Assembly: GCF_013177735.1 (NCBI RefSeq)
Contig: NZ_WOEZ01000043.1
Coordinates: forward strand, 124,001 to 188,000
Source: Paraburkholderia elongata
GTDB taxonomy: Bacteria; Pseudomonadota; Gammaproteobacteria; Burkholderiales; Burkholderiaceae
Reading direction: 5' to 3'
DNA: 64,000 nucleotides
Both the position numbers and the translations under genes were made by a program. Below, piece by piece: positions 1 to 11,300 of the stretch; the stretch's first letter is position 1; every line of letters starts with the position of its first letter. The notes under the pieces are model-generated. The model had not been told where the DNA came from. It saw nothing but the letters and a program-made list of their open reading frames with translations, and did not search any database.

Positions 1-292
1 AATGCAGGGTGGCGATGACTTGCGGAATGCCGCTACCTTCAGCGCCGCGGAAAAACTTGCGCGTGAGCCAGACGGCGAGCGCGGCGACCGCGGGTGTGAC
101 GATCAACGGCGCCCACACGTGCTGTTGCTGCATTGCGCGGAATTCGCCGTAGCCCCAATCGATCAGCCTCGCATACAACACCGCCACCAGGCCGACGGCG
201 ATTGCGCCGAGCCAGAAGACGCCATATTGCCGCCACAGGCGTCTCGCGCGACGCACGATGCTGGAAGATAGCGGAGGGAATGCCCGGGACAT
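1..292 (-). CDS. ClC-family chloride channel, N-terminal part (runs off the window)
   Basis: The reverse strand from ATG at 292 reads MSRAFPPLSS and stays open to the window edge, giving 97 residues. After a basic N-terminus comes a hydrophobic segment (about residues 28-45, GVFWLGAIAVGLVAVLY), a second one (about 65-80), and at the end the motif GSGIPQ, which matches the selectivity-filter GxGIP signature of ClC chloride channels and Cl-/H+ antiporters. These are inner-membrane proteins that move chloride. The gene is truncated by the window, so channel versus antiporter cannot be decided. It is divergent from waaC, with about 210 bp between the two starts. Confidence 0.8.
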   Translation of the reverse strand, partial: MSRAFPPLSSSIVRRARRLWRQYGVFWLGAIAVGLVAVLYARLIDWGYGEFRAMQQQHVWAPLIVTPAVAALAVWLTRKFFRGAEGSGIPQVIATLH

Positions 293-505
293 GAGGAATG
301 TGCTGGCGCAAAGGGTGAATTATAAAGCGTGCCGCATCGACAGAACCGTATGAAAGTATTTCGAAATATAGTAAAAAGGCAATTTGTAAACCGTGCGATG
401 TAACGCGTTGTATTAATGACCAGATGGCGCACCGCCGCGTTCAGCAAAGATTATTCCAATCGTCGGCTAAAATAGTTTGACGTTCGAACAACTAATAGGT
501 CCTCA

Positions 506-1510
506 ATGAAGCGAGTCCTTATCGTCAAGGTCACTTCACTCGGCGATATCGTGCAGGCGTTGCCAGTCGTCGCCGACATCAAACGCGCGTTTCCCGGCGT
601 TGAAGTGGACTGGGCGGCCGACGAAGCATTTGCCGAAGTGGTGCATTGGAGCGAGAGCGTGGACCGCGTGCTTTGCGCACCGCTGCGCCGCTTCAAGAAG
701 GCGCGCCGCTGGGGCGATTTCAAGGCGATTGCGGCGTCGATCGCCGAATTGCGCGCCTACCGCTACGACTTCATCATCGACATTCACGGCGTGTATAAGA
801 GCGCGATCATCGCGTTTCTGGCGCGTTCGTCGAAGCGTATTGGCTATCAGTCCCAGGATCTGGGCGAGCGGGGCGCCGCATTTGCCTACACCGGGCGTTT
901 CGGTCCGCGTCCGCAGTGCAATGCATGGCATGGCATGCGCATCAGCGCGGGTGAGGCGTTGGGTTATAAGGTCGAAGGTCCGGCTGTCTACAATCTGCGC
1001 CTGCCCGAGCCGGCGGCCGCACCGTTCGCGGCTAACAGCGCGCCGGTCGCGGCGCTGTTTCACGCCACCTCCAAAGACGAGAAGAAGTGGCCGCTGCCGC
1101 ATTGGGTCGCGGTCGGCCGCGAGTTGGCGGAGCGCGGTTTTCATGTGGTGTTGCCATGGGGCTCGGAAGGCGAGCGAGCCGAGGCGGAGCAAATCGCGTC
1201 ACAGGTGCCGGGCTCGACCGTCCTGCCGAAGCTGAGCGTGACCGAAATCGCGCAGATGATCGATGCGTGCGCACTGGTGGTCGGCACCGATACGGGTTTC
1301 GTTCATCTGGCGCATGCATTGCAGAAGCGCACGGTCATGATTTTTGTGGCGACCTCGCCGTCGCATTGCGGCATCGAGGCGCCGTTCCGCTCGATTTCGA
1401 TCGGCGACGGCCACTCAGTGCCGTCGATCGCTGAGGCACTGGAGGCGATCGACTACGTGCACAGCGAGCCGCGCGCCGTCGCCATGCAGCACGGATCGGC
1501 AGCCGCCTGA
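506..1510 (+). CDS. waaC: Lipopolysaccharide heptosyltransferase I
   Basis: 334 aa, the normal length for WaaC. It begins MKRVLIVKVTSLGDIVQALP, the N-terminal signature of GT9 heptosyltransferases, and has the C-terminal donor-binding region VVGTDTGFVHLAHAL (about residues 258-272). The enzyme adds the first L-glycero-D-manno-heptose from ADP-heptose onto Kdo2-lipid A at the cytoplasmic face of the inner membrane, during LPS inner-core synthesis. An AGGT ribosome site precedes the ATG, and a TAAAAT box at about 468-473 is a possible -10 element. It stands alone here, not in a visible waa operon. Assignment to WaaC rather than WaaF rests on the N-terminus and length. Confidence 0.92.
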   Translation: MKRVLIVKVTSLGDIVQALPVVADIKRAFPGVEVDWAADEAFAEVVHWSESVDRVLCAPLRRFKKARRWGDFKAIAASIAELRAYRYDFIIDIHGVYKSAIIAFLARSSKRIGYQSQDLGERGAAFAYTGRFGPRPQCNAWHGMRISAGEALGYKVEGPAVYNLRLPEPAAAPFAANSAPVAALFHATSKDEKKWPLPHWVAVGRELAERGFHVVLPWGSEGERAEAEQIASQVPGSTVLPKLSVTEIAQMIDACALVVGTDTGFVHLAHALQKRTVMIFVATSPSHCGIEAPFRSISIGDGHSVPSIAEALEAIDYVHSEPRAVAMQHGSAAA

Positions 1511-2074
1511 GCGCAGCTACGCCGCGCTTTCGCGCAATCGTTTGGCTAAAAGAAAAGAGGCGCGACGTACAGTCGCCCAATCAAACGAGCGCTGCCACGG
1601 AACGCCTCCGAAAAACGCCCGCGTCGGGGAACAACGGGCGGAGAGGAATCGCTGCAATGAAAAAAACTGACTTATTCGCTGAGTCATTTAGGTGTCGCGC
1701 ATTACACACCTGTTAAATCTGTCGCTTTTCGTTGAGTGCCTAATTGGCTACACGTGAGCTCTTTCGCGAGGCCGTCGGCTCGGTCATGGCGCATGGAAGC
1801 GCGCACTTAATACCCATCCTCACCGCCGGGATCCGCGCACCCGCCACGGACAGGGCTTGCACGGAACGCGCACGTCCAAAGCAGTATAGGCGGTGTTTTC
1901 GTCCGATGTGAGTCTGTCGTCGCCATGCTTCGGCGCGGCCGGTTTCGGGGCTCAAACGTGTAACACCTCAGTGATCTTCCCTTACAAATGGCAACGTTCG
2001 CGCGAGGCAGGGTCGTGTTCAATCGAGTCATTCGGGGTTTCGGCTCGAATGAATCTGACTCGAAGGAGAATAAT
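1511..2074. other. Intergenic region between waaC and the small lipoprotein gene
   Basis: About 560 bp. I see no convincing ORF, RNA gene or strong terminator. It has AT-richer patches around 1655-1740 that could hold promoter elements. An AAGGAG ribosome site at 2063-2068 serves the lipoprotein gene. Confidence 0.4.
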
Positions 2075-2209
2075 ATGAAACGCTTAATCCTGACCCTGAT
2101 CGCAGGCACGCTGCTGGCAACGGCGCTCGGAGGCTGCATCGTTGCACCGGCGCCTGGCTATTACTACGGCGGTGGTTACTACCATCACGGTGGCTACTAC
2201 TACCGGTAA
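2075..2209 (+). CDS. Very small lipoprotein with Tyr/Gly/His-rich tail
   Basis: 44 residues. The ATG at 2075 is preceded by a perfect AAGGAG seven bases upstream, which fixes the start; a longer upstream reading would include the ribosome site. MKRLILTLIAGTLLATALGGC is a lipoprotein signal with lipobox LGGC, so Cys21 would be lipidated and the mature part is only about 24 residues. The tail is almost entirely Tyr, Gly and His (YYYGGG, YYHHGGYYYR). Similar short YYGG-type lipoproteins are widespread in Burkholderiaceae, but I know of no assigned function. The His/Tyr content might allow metal or surface binding; that is inference. Confidence 0.75.
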   Translation: MKRLILTLIAGTLLATALGGCIVAPAPGYYYGGGYYHHGGYYYR

Positions 2210-2253
2210 CGGCTTGTGGTGTGCGTTCGGCTAGACGCCGCGCCAAATCCTGA

Positions 2254-2288
2254 CGGCTGCCGCTTGCCTGCATAGGCACGGGCAGCCG
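2254..2288 (+). terminator. Hairpin downstream of the small lipoprotein gene
   Basis: CGGCTGCC pairs with GGCAGCCG, and an inner TGCCT/AGGCA stem closes a GCAT loop. No T-run follows, so it may be a 3'-end stabilising hairpin more than a true intrinsic terminator. Confidence 0.5.
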
Positions 2289-2363
2289 CTCAACCGCTTC
2301 TTTGGATGACGTCAGACATCTTTCGGCTGTCGCGCCTGACCGGCTGTCGCGGCGTTCGCCCGC

Positions 2364-2543
2364 TCAGGCGAGCAGCATTTCGAAAGCGATCACCGCAGTG
2401 ATTGCAGCCGCGTTCGCGGCCAGCGCTTCCACGACGATGCCTTTCCATGTCGCGGGACGAAAACGCAAGGCCAGCAGTAGCGAACACAGTAACGCCAGCG
2501 CGATGATCATCACGATGTCGGCGTTGTGAAGATGAACATTCAT
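2364..2543 (-). CDS. Small inner-membrane protein, function unknown
   Basis: 59 residues from ATG at 2543, chosen because GGGAGG lies just upstream; the longer upstream reading lacks a ribosome site. MNVHLHNADIV is followed by two hydrophobic segments (about residues 10-27 and 38-57) separated by a short basic loop (RFRPATWKG). This predicts a two-pass membrane hairpin with no extramembrane domain. Convergent with the small lipoprotein gene. I do not recognise the family. Confidence 0.6.
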   Translation of the reverse strand: MNVHLHNADIVMIIALALLCSLLLALRFRPATWKGIVVEALAANAAAITAVIAFEMLLA

Positions 2544-2747
2544 CGGGGCCTCCCTGCTTGCCTTAGGGTTATTGGAGTCGAGTATAGGCAAGTCAAAAAG
2601 ACGCGCAAGGCAGGGGATTTACCAGCAAAGTGCGCAAAAGTGGGGAGAAATGCGGAGTGCCAGCCGGTGCTGCCGCAGCGCTCGTCAATGCGCGCCCGGC
2701 GGCACCAGCGTAAAGAAGCAATCAGACCATCAACGCAGCGCGCCCGC

Positions 2748-4055
2748 TTACATCAAGTGTGCGTCGCGCGTCTCGCGCATGCACAGCACACCGATCATGC
2801 TGACGGCCGCCGCAATCGATACATAAGCGCCCACCCACGGCAGCCCGCCGTGCGCGGCTAGCACCTGCGCGATATATGGCGCGACGGACGCGCCGAGAAT
2901 CCCGCCGAGGTTGTACGACACGCCCGCACCGGTATAGCGGACGTTGGTCGGAAACAGTTCCGGCAGCAGCGCGCCCATTGGGGCGAAGGTCACGCCCATC
3001 AGGAACAGTTCGATCACGAGGAACAGCAGCACCAGCGGCGTCTGCCCGCTGCCGAGCAACGGCGCCATCGTGAAGCCCGACAGGATCGCCGCGATGATAC
3101 CGACGATCAGCACCGGCTTGCGGCCATAACGATCGCTCGCCCAGGCCGACAGCGGCGTGGCGAGCGCCATGAACACGACCGCGATGCACAGCATGCCGAG
3201 GAAAGTCGGCCGAGGAATATGCAAGACCGATACACCGTACGACAGCGAAAACGTCGTGGCGTTGTAGAACAGCGTGTAGCAGACCACCATTGCCAGCGCG
3301 CCGAGCAGGGTCGGCAACCAGTGTTGCGAGAGCAGCGTGGCGATCGGCACCTTCACGCGTTCCTTGCGTTCGATGGCCGCCTGGAAGGCCGGCGTCTCGG
3401 CGATCTTCAAGCGCACATACAAACCGAGCGCGACCAGCACCGCGCTGACGAGGAACGGCACGCGCCAGCCCCAGCTGCGGAATTGCTCGTCGCTCAAAGA
3501 CAACGCCAAAGCGAAGAACAGACCGTTGGACGCCAGAAAACCGATCGACGGCCCAAGTTGCGGGAACATTCCGAACCAGCCGCGTTTGCCGGCTGGCGCG
3601 TTCTCAGTGGCGAGCAGCGCCGCGCCGCCCCATTCGCCGCCAAGGCCGATACCCTGGCCGAAGCGCAGCACGCACAGCAGGATCGGCGCGAGGCTGCCGA
3701 TCGAGTCGTAGCCCGGCACGAAACCGATCAGCGTGGTCGACACCCCCATCACCAGCAGCGAAGCGACGAGCGTCGACTTACGGCCGATCCGGTCGCCGAA
3801 GTGACCGAACAGGAACGAGCCGATCGGTCGCGCGACGAACGCGATGCCGAACGTGACGAAGGCTGACAAAGCCTGGGCGGTCGCCGAGCCATGCGGGAAA
3901 AACACCGGTCCGATGACGAGCGCCGCGGCGGTCGCATAGACGTAGAAATCGTAGAACTCGATCGCGGTGCCGATGAAGCTCGCGAAGATGATCCGCGCGC
4001 TGCTGTTCTGCCCGGCCGCGTTGGGCTGGGCCGCGGAAATCGGCGAAGTGGACAT
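2748..4055 (-). CDS. MFS transporter, metabolite:H+ symporter (MHS) type
   Basis: 435 aa with the usual 12 predicted membrane segments. TM1 carries GTAIEFYDFYVYATAAAL, typical of MHS transporters (ShiA/ProP/KgtP relatives). The loop 2-3 motif GHFGDRIGRKSTL and GQGIGLGGEWGGAAL in the fourth segment match the same subfamily. It would import a small organic acid, osmolyte or related metabolite with protons; the substrate cannot be read from the sequence. GGAGAC lies before the ATG. A TATAAT/TTGCTG promoter pair lies about 270 bp upstream on the same strand. Confidence 0.88.
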   Translation of the reverse strand: MSTSPISAAQPNAAGQNSSARIIFASFIGTAIEFYDFYVYATAAALVIGPVFFPHGSATAQALSAFVTFGIAFVARPIGSFLFGHFGDRIGRKSTLVASLLVMGVSTTLIGFVPGYDSIGSLAPILLCVLRFGQGIGLGGEWGGAALLATENAPAGKRGWFGMFPQLGPSIGFLASNGLFFALALSLSDEQFRSWGWRVPFLVSAVLVALGLYVRLKIAETPAFQAAIERKERVKVPIATLLSQHWLPTLLGALAMVVCYTLFYNATTFSLSYGVSVLHIPRPTFLGMLCIAVVFMALATPLSAWASDRYGRKPVLIVGIIAAILSGFTMAPLLGSGQTPLVLLFLVIELFLMGVTFAPMGALLPELFPTNVRYTGAGVSYNLGGILGASVAPYIAQVLAAHGGLPWVGAYVSIAAAVSMIGVLCMRETRDAHLM

Positions 4056-4332
4056 GCAGGGTCTCCGTGTGTCGTGATGCCGTTGGGCGCCGTACTTCTA
4101 TGTGCGGGCGGCGCGTGGTCAGGCTGCATCTTTGTTTAAGTTCGTGCGCTTCGGCGCGTCTCGCTGGCGATTGAAGCCATGCCCGGCGCGGGCGACGATG
4201 CGACAGCTTACAACGGCAGCCGGTCCTGTGCGGGTGGCGCAGCGGCGCTGCAATCGGGCTCGCGCCGCGCCAACGGGTGAGCGGGCGGCGTGAGCCGTGC
4301 CGGAAGGCTCCGGCGGCTTAGGGAGTCGGAAA

Positions 4333-4362
4333 ATTATAACGAGCGCGGCGGCGGCGCAGCAA
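4333..4362 (-). promoter_or_regulatory. Candidate sigma-70 promoter for the MHS transporter
   Basis: On the minus strand TTGCTG (4357-4362) and a perfect TATAAT (4333-4338) are 18 bp apart. Transcription would start near 4326, leaving an untranslated leader of about 270 nt. The rest of 4056-4418 shows nothing else I can name. Confidence 0.5.
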
Positions 4363-4418
4363 GGCGGGACAAGACTTGCCTCGCGTCTTGCCTTTGGGGC
4401 GCTGTTTTGGCGCTGCGT

Positions 4419-4970
4419 TCAGTTGATGGTCTGCGCTTGCGGCGAGGCGAACTCGCGCAACTGAAATTTGCCGTCGTCGTTGAAAAGCCAGTCTTCGAAC
4501 AGTTCGAGCTGGCCGTTGCCGTTCAGCAATTTGCCGGGAGGTTCCGGTAGCGGCGAGGCGCGCCGCAAGGTGGCGAGCGCGGTGCTTTCGGCTTCGTCGT
4601 CGCCATTGGTGCGATACACCGACGACGCCACCACCCGACCATCGCGATCCACCGTGAACGACACCACGACTAGCGAGCGCAGCATCGCTTGCGGCGTGCC
4701 GCGCAACACGTAGGACGGACTGCGTTCGACAATGCGTTTGGCGACCGCGCTGCGGTATTGGTCGAGCGTCGCACTGTTGACGGCGGCCACCGGCGTGATG
4801 ATGAGCGGACGTTGCGGTGGCGTGATGGTGCAGCCTGCCATGACTGCGAGCGCCAAAGCCGACGCTACCGTCAACGCCGATGCCGCGCTATGCGCATGCG
4901 ATAAAGATGCGCTAACGCGCGAAGCGAAGCGTCCAGTCAAGCGGCAAAGGTGACGCGTGCGAGTGAGCAT
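4419..4970 (-). CDS. Lipoprotein with TonB-C-like domain
   Basis: About 183 aa from the ATG at 4970; an upstream TTG at 5015 is also open. The N-terminus is long and basic, then a hydrophobic stretch ending LALAVMAGC, a lipobox, so the mature protein is probably a membrane-anchored periplasmic lipoprotein. The C-terminal half (LRSLVVVSFTVDRDGRVVAS, then ESTALATLRRASPLPEPP) matches the beta-alpha-beta core of TonB C-terminal-like domains. Unlike a true TonB it has no proline-rich spanner and no N-terminal membrane anchor helix. Its partner is unknown. It ends within 100 bp of a TATAAT promoter for the next gene on the same strand. Confidence 0.65.
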   Translation of the reverse strand: MLTRTRHLCRLTGRFASRVSASLSHAHSAASALTVASALALAVMAGCTITPPQRPLIITPVAAVNSATLDQYRSAVAKRIVERSPSYVLRGTPQAMLRSLVVVSFTVDRDGRVVASSVYRTNGDDEAESTALATLRRASPLPEPPGKLLNGNGQLELFEDWLFNDDGKFQLREFASPQAQTIN

Positions 4971-5362
4971 CGTCGGGGGAAGCACTGAGACAGGATCTAA
5001 CTTGATGGTAGTCAAAAAGCACCAGGATTCAACTGTCGTTCACCCTGTATACCGATCCAGAGCCCTGTCATTCGGCTTGCTTGCACGCCGCTCCTGGAGT
5101 TCTTTCCAATACCTTTCTGTTGCATGCATGAGCGCATTCAGTCTGATGCGATCCGCCTGACATATACCGTTTTTAAACAAAGTTCGTCAACGCCGATCCG
5201 CACACAACAGGACTTCTAAGAGTTTTCCTATGGTGTTAACAGCCTCACGCCAATAGCGTGGGCCGGACCATCGGGCGAAGCGCCGCAACGCGGTCATGAG
5301 TCGCGTGCGAGCGGCGCTACGCGAGCCGATCGGTCCTGTCCATCCCGACAACGAGGTATCGT
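4971..5362. promoter_or_regulatory. Intergenic region upstream of the NRPS
   Basis: About 390 bp between the divergent lipoprotein gene and the NRPS. It must hold promoters for both. AT-rich sequence around 5158-5190 is the most likely promoter zone, but I cannot assign boxes with confidence. GAGGT at 5353-5357 is a ribosome site five bases before the TTG start of the NRPS. Confidence 0.4.
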
Positions 5363-8300
5363 TTGGAACACACTTCCTTTGCGTTGACGCGCACGCAATC
5401 CCGCACATTGGCGCATGCCGCCGGTCCCAATCTCTGCGCCGTCTACCGGATCGACGGCCTTCCCGATGTCGAGCGTCTGTCCTCCGCCGTGGCGCAACTG
5501 GTGGCGCATTGCCGGCCGCTCGCCTACCGGCTCGTCGAAGCCGAACAGGGCACGCGCTGGGTCATCCGCGGCGATGTGCGCGCAGAATTGAACGTCATCG
5601 ACCTCGACAGGCGTGACGCGCGCGACGAGGCAGCCGTGCTGTCGTTGATCGACGGCCTGTGCGCGCGTGCCTTCCGCATGGACGCCGGACTGCCGTGGGC
5701 GTTCACGCTGCTACGCGCCGGCGCGCACAGTTATCTGGTGTTCGCGTGCCATCCCGCCTTGCTCGACCGTTTTTCGCTGACGTCGTTGTTCGACGCGCTT
5801 TCGCGGGCCTATCGCGGCGAGGCGCCGGGCACGACGCTCGGCATCGATCAGCAAGGCCTGCTCGACGCCGAGCGTGCACTGCTTGAGAGCGACCGTTTGC
5901 AGACCGACCTCGATTTCTGGATCGGCCAGGTGGGGGACGCCTCGTTCGAATGGCATGCGCCGCGCCGGCAGAACGCGCTCGCCGACAGCAGCTTTACGGT
6001 GCGCCTCGACGCTCAAACAGGCGCTGCATTGCGCAATGAAGCAAAAGCGCTCGGCGTCGCGCCCGATCTGCTGATCAAACTGTGTGTTCACGTGCTGCTG
6101 CGCCGCATGACCGGCAGCCGCGCGGTGCTCACTGTGCATCATCAGCGCGGCCGCTGCCAGCGTGACGAGACGATCGGTTTCGACGAACGGAGGCGTCTCC
6201 TGAAAACCGACTTCGACGACACGATGACGCTGCGGCAGTTTCTACGGCACGCCGCGGCGCGCGCCGAGATGGCCGATTTTCACGCCGAACTTCCAGCCTT
6301 TGAAGTGCAGCACGACATCGAGCGGCGCGAGCCGGGTTTCGTGCGCGCGACCAATGTGGTGTGCGAGACCGACAGTTTGCCCTATGACGCGCTCACGCTC
6401 GGCACGCTGCCGGTGGCGTTGCTGGCACCGTACTCGCGCCGCTTCTCGCACGAGGACACGGGCGTCTATCTCGATGTGCGCGAGGAGATCGCGCTGCACG
6501 TGCATAGCCGCCATCCCCAGGAACTCGACGGCTTGCGTCTCGCGTTCGAGCATTTGACGGCGCTGCTCGGGCGCGTCGGCGAGAGTCTCGAGCAGAAACT
6601 CGATGCGATCGATCTTTATACGCCGGCGTTGCGGCAGCGTTGCGCAGCGTGGTCCGAGGGCGGCCCGCTCGCGGCACCCGCGCGCGACGTGCTCGATCTG
6701 TTCGCGCAGACAGCACTCGAGCACGCCGCGCATCCGGCGGTCAGCGGCCCGGACGCCACTTTCACTTACGCGCAACTGGCGCTCGCCGCGCAACGTGTGG
6801 GTGCAGCCCTCGCCGCGCTCGAGCCGGACGTACCGGATGGGCAGGACGCGTTGATCGGTATTTGCGTTTCGCGCGGTGCGCGCATCGTTCCGGCAATGCT
6901 CGGCGTGCTCTCCCGTGGCGCGGGCTATTTGCCGCTCGATCCGCAGATGCCCGATGAGCGCTTGCGCTACATCGTCAAGGATGCGCAACTGCGAGCGGTC
7001 ATTGTCGATGCGGCGACGCACGAGCGCTTGAGCGCGCTGGCCGATTGCGCGCTGTACCGGATCGAGGATCTACTGATGGGCCCGGCGGCTGGGGCGACCA
7101 CTGCGCAATGTGCGCCGGCCGATCCGCAGCGCACTGCCTACGTGATCTACACCTCTGGCCCCACGGGCAAACCCAAGGGTGTCGTCATCGAGCGCGGCAT
7201 GCTGGCGCACCTGATCGCTTCGCTGACGGGCCGCTACCGGCGTGATGCAAGTACACGCTGGCTACAGTTCGCGTCCGTTAATTTCGACGCCAGCGTGCTG
7301 GAGATCTTCAACCCTCTGACGCACGGCGGCCACCTGATCGTCGCGCCCGACGCGGTGCGTACCGACGCCGATGCGCTGTCCGCCTTCCTCAACGCCGAAC
7401 GCGTCACGCATGCGTTCCTCCCGCCGGCGATTCTCAAGCTGTTGCCGCGTCGCGCGCTGCCGCATCTGGACACGGTTTTATGCGGCGGCGAAGCGAGCGA
7501 CGACGAGACGATCCGCTTCTGGTCTGGTGTGCTGCGCCTGTCGAACATCTACGGGCCGACCGAGACCACCGTGATGGCGACCGAAAACACTTTCGACGGC
7601 GACAAGCCGGCCAATCAACTGGGGCATCCGCTCCCCGGCTACCAGATCCATGTGCTCGATGAGGAAGGCAAAGCGGTGCCGCTCGGGGGGATCGGCGAGA
7701 TCTGCATCGGCGGCTCGGCTGTTTCACGCGGCTATCTGCTGCGCCCCGAACTGACCGGGCAGAAGTTCCAGGCGAATCCATTCGGCCCGGGCCGTCTCTA
7801 CCGCTCCGGCGACCTCGGCCGTTTTCAGCCGGATGGCGCGATCGAGTTCCTCGGCCGCAGCGATTTTCAGGTGAAGATCCGCGGCTACCGGATCGAGTTG
7901 GGCGAAATCGAGGCCAGCATCGTCGAGCAGCCGGAGGTGCGCAGCGCCTATGTCGGCACGTGCGAGCGGCAGGGCGGCACGGCGCTGGTCGCCTGGTATG
8001 TGGGCGCCGCGCTGGAGCCTGCGGTGCTGAGAAGTCGTCTAGCGCAACGTCTAGCGCATTACATGGTGCCGGCGTTCCTCCTGCAGATCGAGGCGCTGCC
8101 CTTGACGCTGAACGGCAAGATCGACCGCAGCAAATTGCCGGCGCCGCAAACCGGTCCGGCTGACCCTGCGAGCCGCGCTTTCGACGCCTTCGAGCTGGCG
8201 GTGCAAGCGATCTGGTCGGAGGTGCTGGGCGTGCCGCTCGAGAGCGTTGGCGAGCACAGCCACTTCTTCCAGTTGGGCGGGCACTCGCTACTCGCCACGC

Positions 8301-11300
8301 TCGTGTGCAACCGTATCAGCGCGAGCTTGTCCGCGCCGGTCAAGCTGAAGACGCTGTTCGAGCATCCGCAGTTCGATGCCTTCTGCGCAAGGGCGCGGCA
8401 GAGCGTCGAGCAAGGCGCCGCGTTGCCGCCGCTCGTCGCGCAACCCGGCGCGCCCACGCCCGCGCCAGTGGCAAGCCGGCTCGTGCAGATGATGCACACC
8501 CGCGCGCTCGGCAAGCGTGACGATAACGCGTACAACATCGTGATGCGGGTGGACTTCGGCGGGGCCGCGAATCCGTTGCGATTGCACCAGGCGCTCGTTG
8601 CCGTGCTCGCGCACAACCCGATCTTCAACGCGAACTTCGCAGAACGCGGCGGGCAATTGCTGGTGCTGCCGGGCACTGTCGCCATACCGACCGATTTGCA
8701 CATTCCGCTGGAAAGCTGCGATGCCGGTGCTATCGACGCGCATGCCGATGCCATGCGCGCGCTGCGTTTGCCGCTCGACTGTGCGCCGTTGTGGCGCGCG
8801 CAACTGTTGATGTCCCCGCAAGAGAACCGCACCACCTTGCTGTTCTGCATTCATCACGCGATTTTCGACGGCTGGTCGTTCAAGCTGTTGCTGGATGAAC
8901 TGACGTCGCACTATGAAGGTAAGCCGGTTTCAGGCGAGCGCCTCTCGTGGTTCGACTACGGTCATTGGGCGCCGCAACTGGCATCTTCGCCGCGCTTTGC
9001 CGCCGCGCGCGACTACTGGATGCGCAAGCTCGACGCCGTTGCCTTGCGCACCGAACTACCGTTCGACGCACTGCAGCGCGGGCCCAACGCGAACTGCTCT
9101 TTGGCGCTGCATGTGCGGCCGGCCCAGATGCGACGCCTGAAGCAGATTGCCGGCGCGCACGACATGATTTTGCCGCCCGTGCTGTTTGCGCTGTATCTGG
9201 TATGGATGTGGCGCGTGAGCGGCCAGCAGCATCTGGCATGCGCCTATCCGTATGCGGGCCGCGATGTCCCTGGCAGTGAGGGGATCTATGGCATGTTCGT
9301 CTCGATGGCGGTGCTGGTGCAGCGCATCGACACGCGGCAAGGCTTCGGCGAGCTGGCGCGCGCGGTGCAACGCCAGATGCTCGACGACCGCGATCATCTG
9401 CTCGCTACGCCTTACGAAACCGATAACGCCCAGCTCGGTGCGCTGAACACGATTTTCAGTTTGCAAAACGGCATCGACCTGAATGGCCATATCGGCGAGG
9501 CGGCTTATCACGCCGAGGAACGTCCTCCGCTGACGTCGAAAGCGGACGTGTCGGCGATTTTCTATGTGCGGCCCGATGGCGGTCTGGACGGGCGCTTTGA
9601 ATACGACAACAGCTCGGTGCTGCGCGCAGCCTCGGTCGAGCGGATGGCCGAGGTGTTCATGACGCTGTGCGACGCCGCGGCTCACCAGCCTGATGCGCCG
9701 GTCGGCGAACTCGCCTGGATGAGCGACGCACAACATGCTCAGTGTCTGAGCTTCGCTTGCGGCGAGCCGCTGCCGGATGCACCGCAGTCGATCCCTGCGC
9801 GTTTCGCCGAGGTGGTAGCGGCGCACGCGTCGCGCGTTGCCGTGCGCTGCGGCGAGCAGCAGCTCAGCTATCGCGAACCCGATGTGCTCAGCGATGCCAT
9901 CGCCCGCGGCTTGTCAGCCTGTGTGCCGCCCGGTGCGCGCATCGGCTTGAGCATGCAGAAGAGCGTCTTGCTCGTGGCGACCGTGTTGGGCGTGCTCAAA
10001 GCGGGCTGCGCGTACGTGCCGCTCGACCCGGCCTATCCCGCCGAGCGCTTGCGCTATTTCGTCGAAAACTGTTCGGTCGATACGGTGCTCGCCTATGAAC
10101 CGAGCGGCCGCGCGCTGGAGGCCGCCGGGCTTGGCGAATTGCGCAAGCTCGACCCGGCGGTGCTGGCGAAGGGGCCGCCGCACCGGCCCCACGCTGTCGG
10201 CCCCGAGGCGCTCGCTTATGTGATCCACACGTCGGGCTCGACCGGCAAGCCGAAGGGGGTGCTGGTCGAACAGCATAGCGTCGTTCGGATGGTGGCCGGC
10301 GCGAGCCGCGCGCTCGGCTATGCGCCGGGCAGCGTCAGCACCTTGGCGGCGTCCACCAATTTCGACGCGAGCGTGCTCGATCTGTTCCTCGCGCTGCTGC
10401 ACGGCGGCACGCTTATCGTGCTGCCGGAGGAGGCGCGCCGCGATCCGCTGCTGCTGCACAGCTTGTTGAAGGCGCAGCGCGTCACGCATGCATCGCTGGC
10501 ACCGGTGGTGGTGCAGAGCTTGCCGCGCGAGCCGCTGCCCGATCTGCAACTGCTCGGCTTCGGCGGTGACACGCTGGACCAACCGAGCGCCGCCTGGTGG
10601 AGCGAACACACCCAACTGTTCAGCCTGTACGGTCCCACCGAAATCACGGTGATGGCCTCATGCGGGCAAGCGCTGCCGGGTGGGCCGAGCCGCATCATCG
10701 GCAAGCCGCTGCCGGGCTACCGGCTCTATCTGCTGAATGCCCAGCGGCAACTGGCGCCGCTTGGCACAGTCGGGGAAATTTACATCGGCGGCGAGAATCT
10801 GGCGCGTGGGTATATCAATCAATCGGCCATGACGATGGAGCGCTTCGTGGTCGATCCGTTTCGCGATGCACCGTACGCGTTGATGTATCGCACCGGCGAC
10901 CTCGGCCGTTTTCTCGCCGACGGCACGATCGAATACTTCGGCCGCAACGACGCGCAGATCAAGCTGCGCGGCTTTCGCATCGAACTCGGCGAGATCGAGA
11001 ATTGCATCGCGGCCGCTCCGGGCATCGCGCATGCTGCATGCCGGGTGTGGGGCGAGGGCGAGGCGCGCTATCTGGCCGCGTATTACGTTACCGGGACGGG
11101 CGCGAGCGGTGCCGCGCTTGATGAGGACACGCTGCCTCCGGCATCGGCCGCGACGACAGTTTTTTCCGGCTCGGCGGCAACTCGATTCTGGCCGTGCGAA
11201 TGCAGGCGCAATTGCGCGATTCGCTCGGCATCGATTTCCCGATGGCTGCGTTCTATCGTTCGCCCACCATCGCGACACTCGCGGATGGCCGTCATGAAGA

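Noticed and set aside
11110..11165. Single-base sequencing error as cause of the NRPS frameshift
   Set aside because: Adding or removing one base cannot supply the roughly 65 missing residues that module 1 has at the same place.
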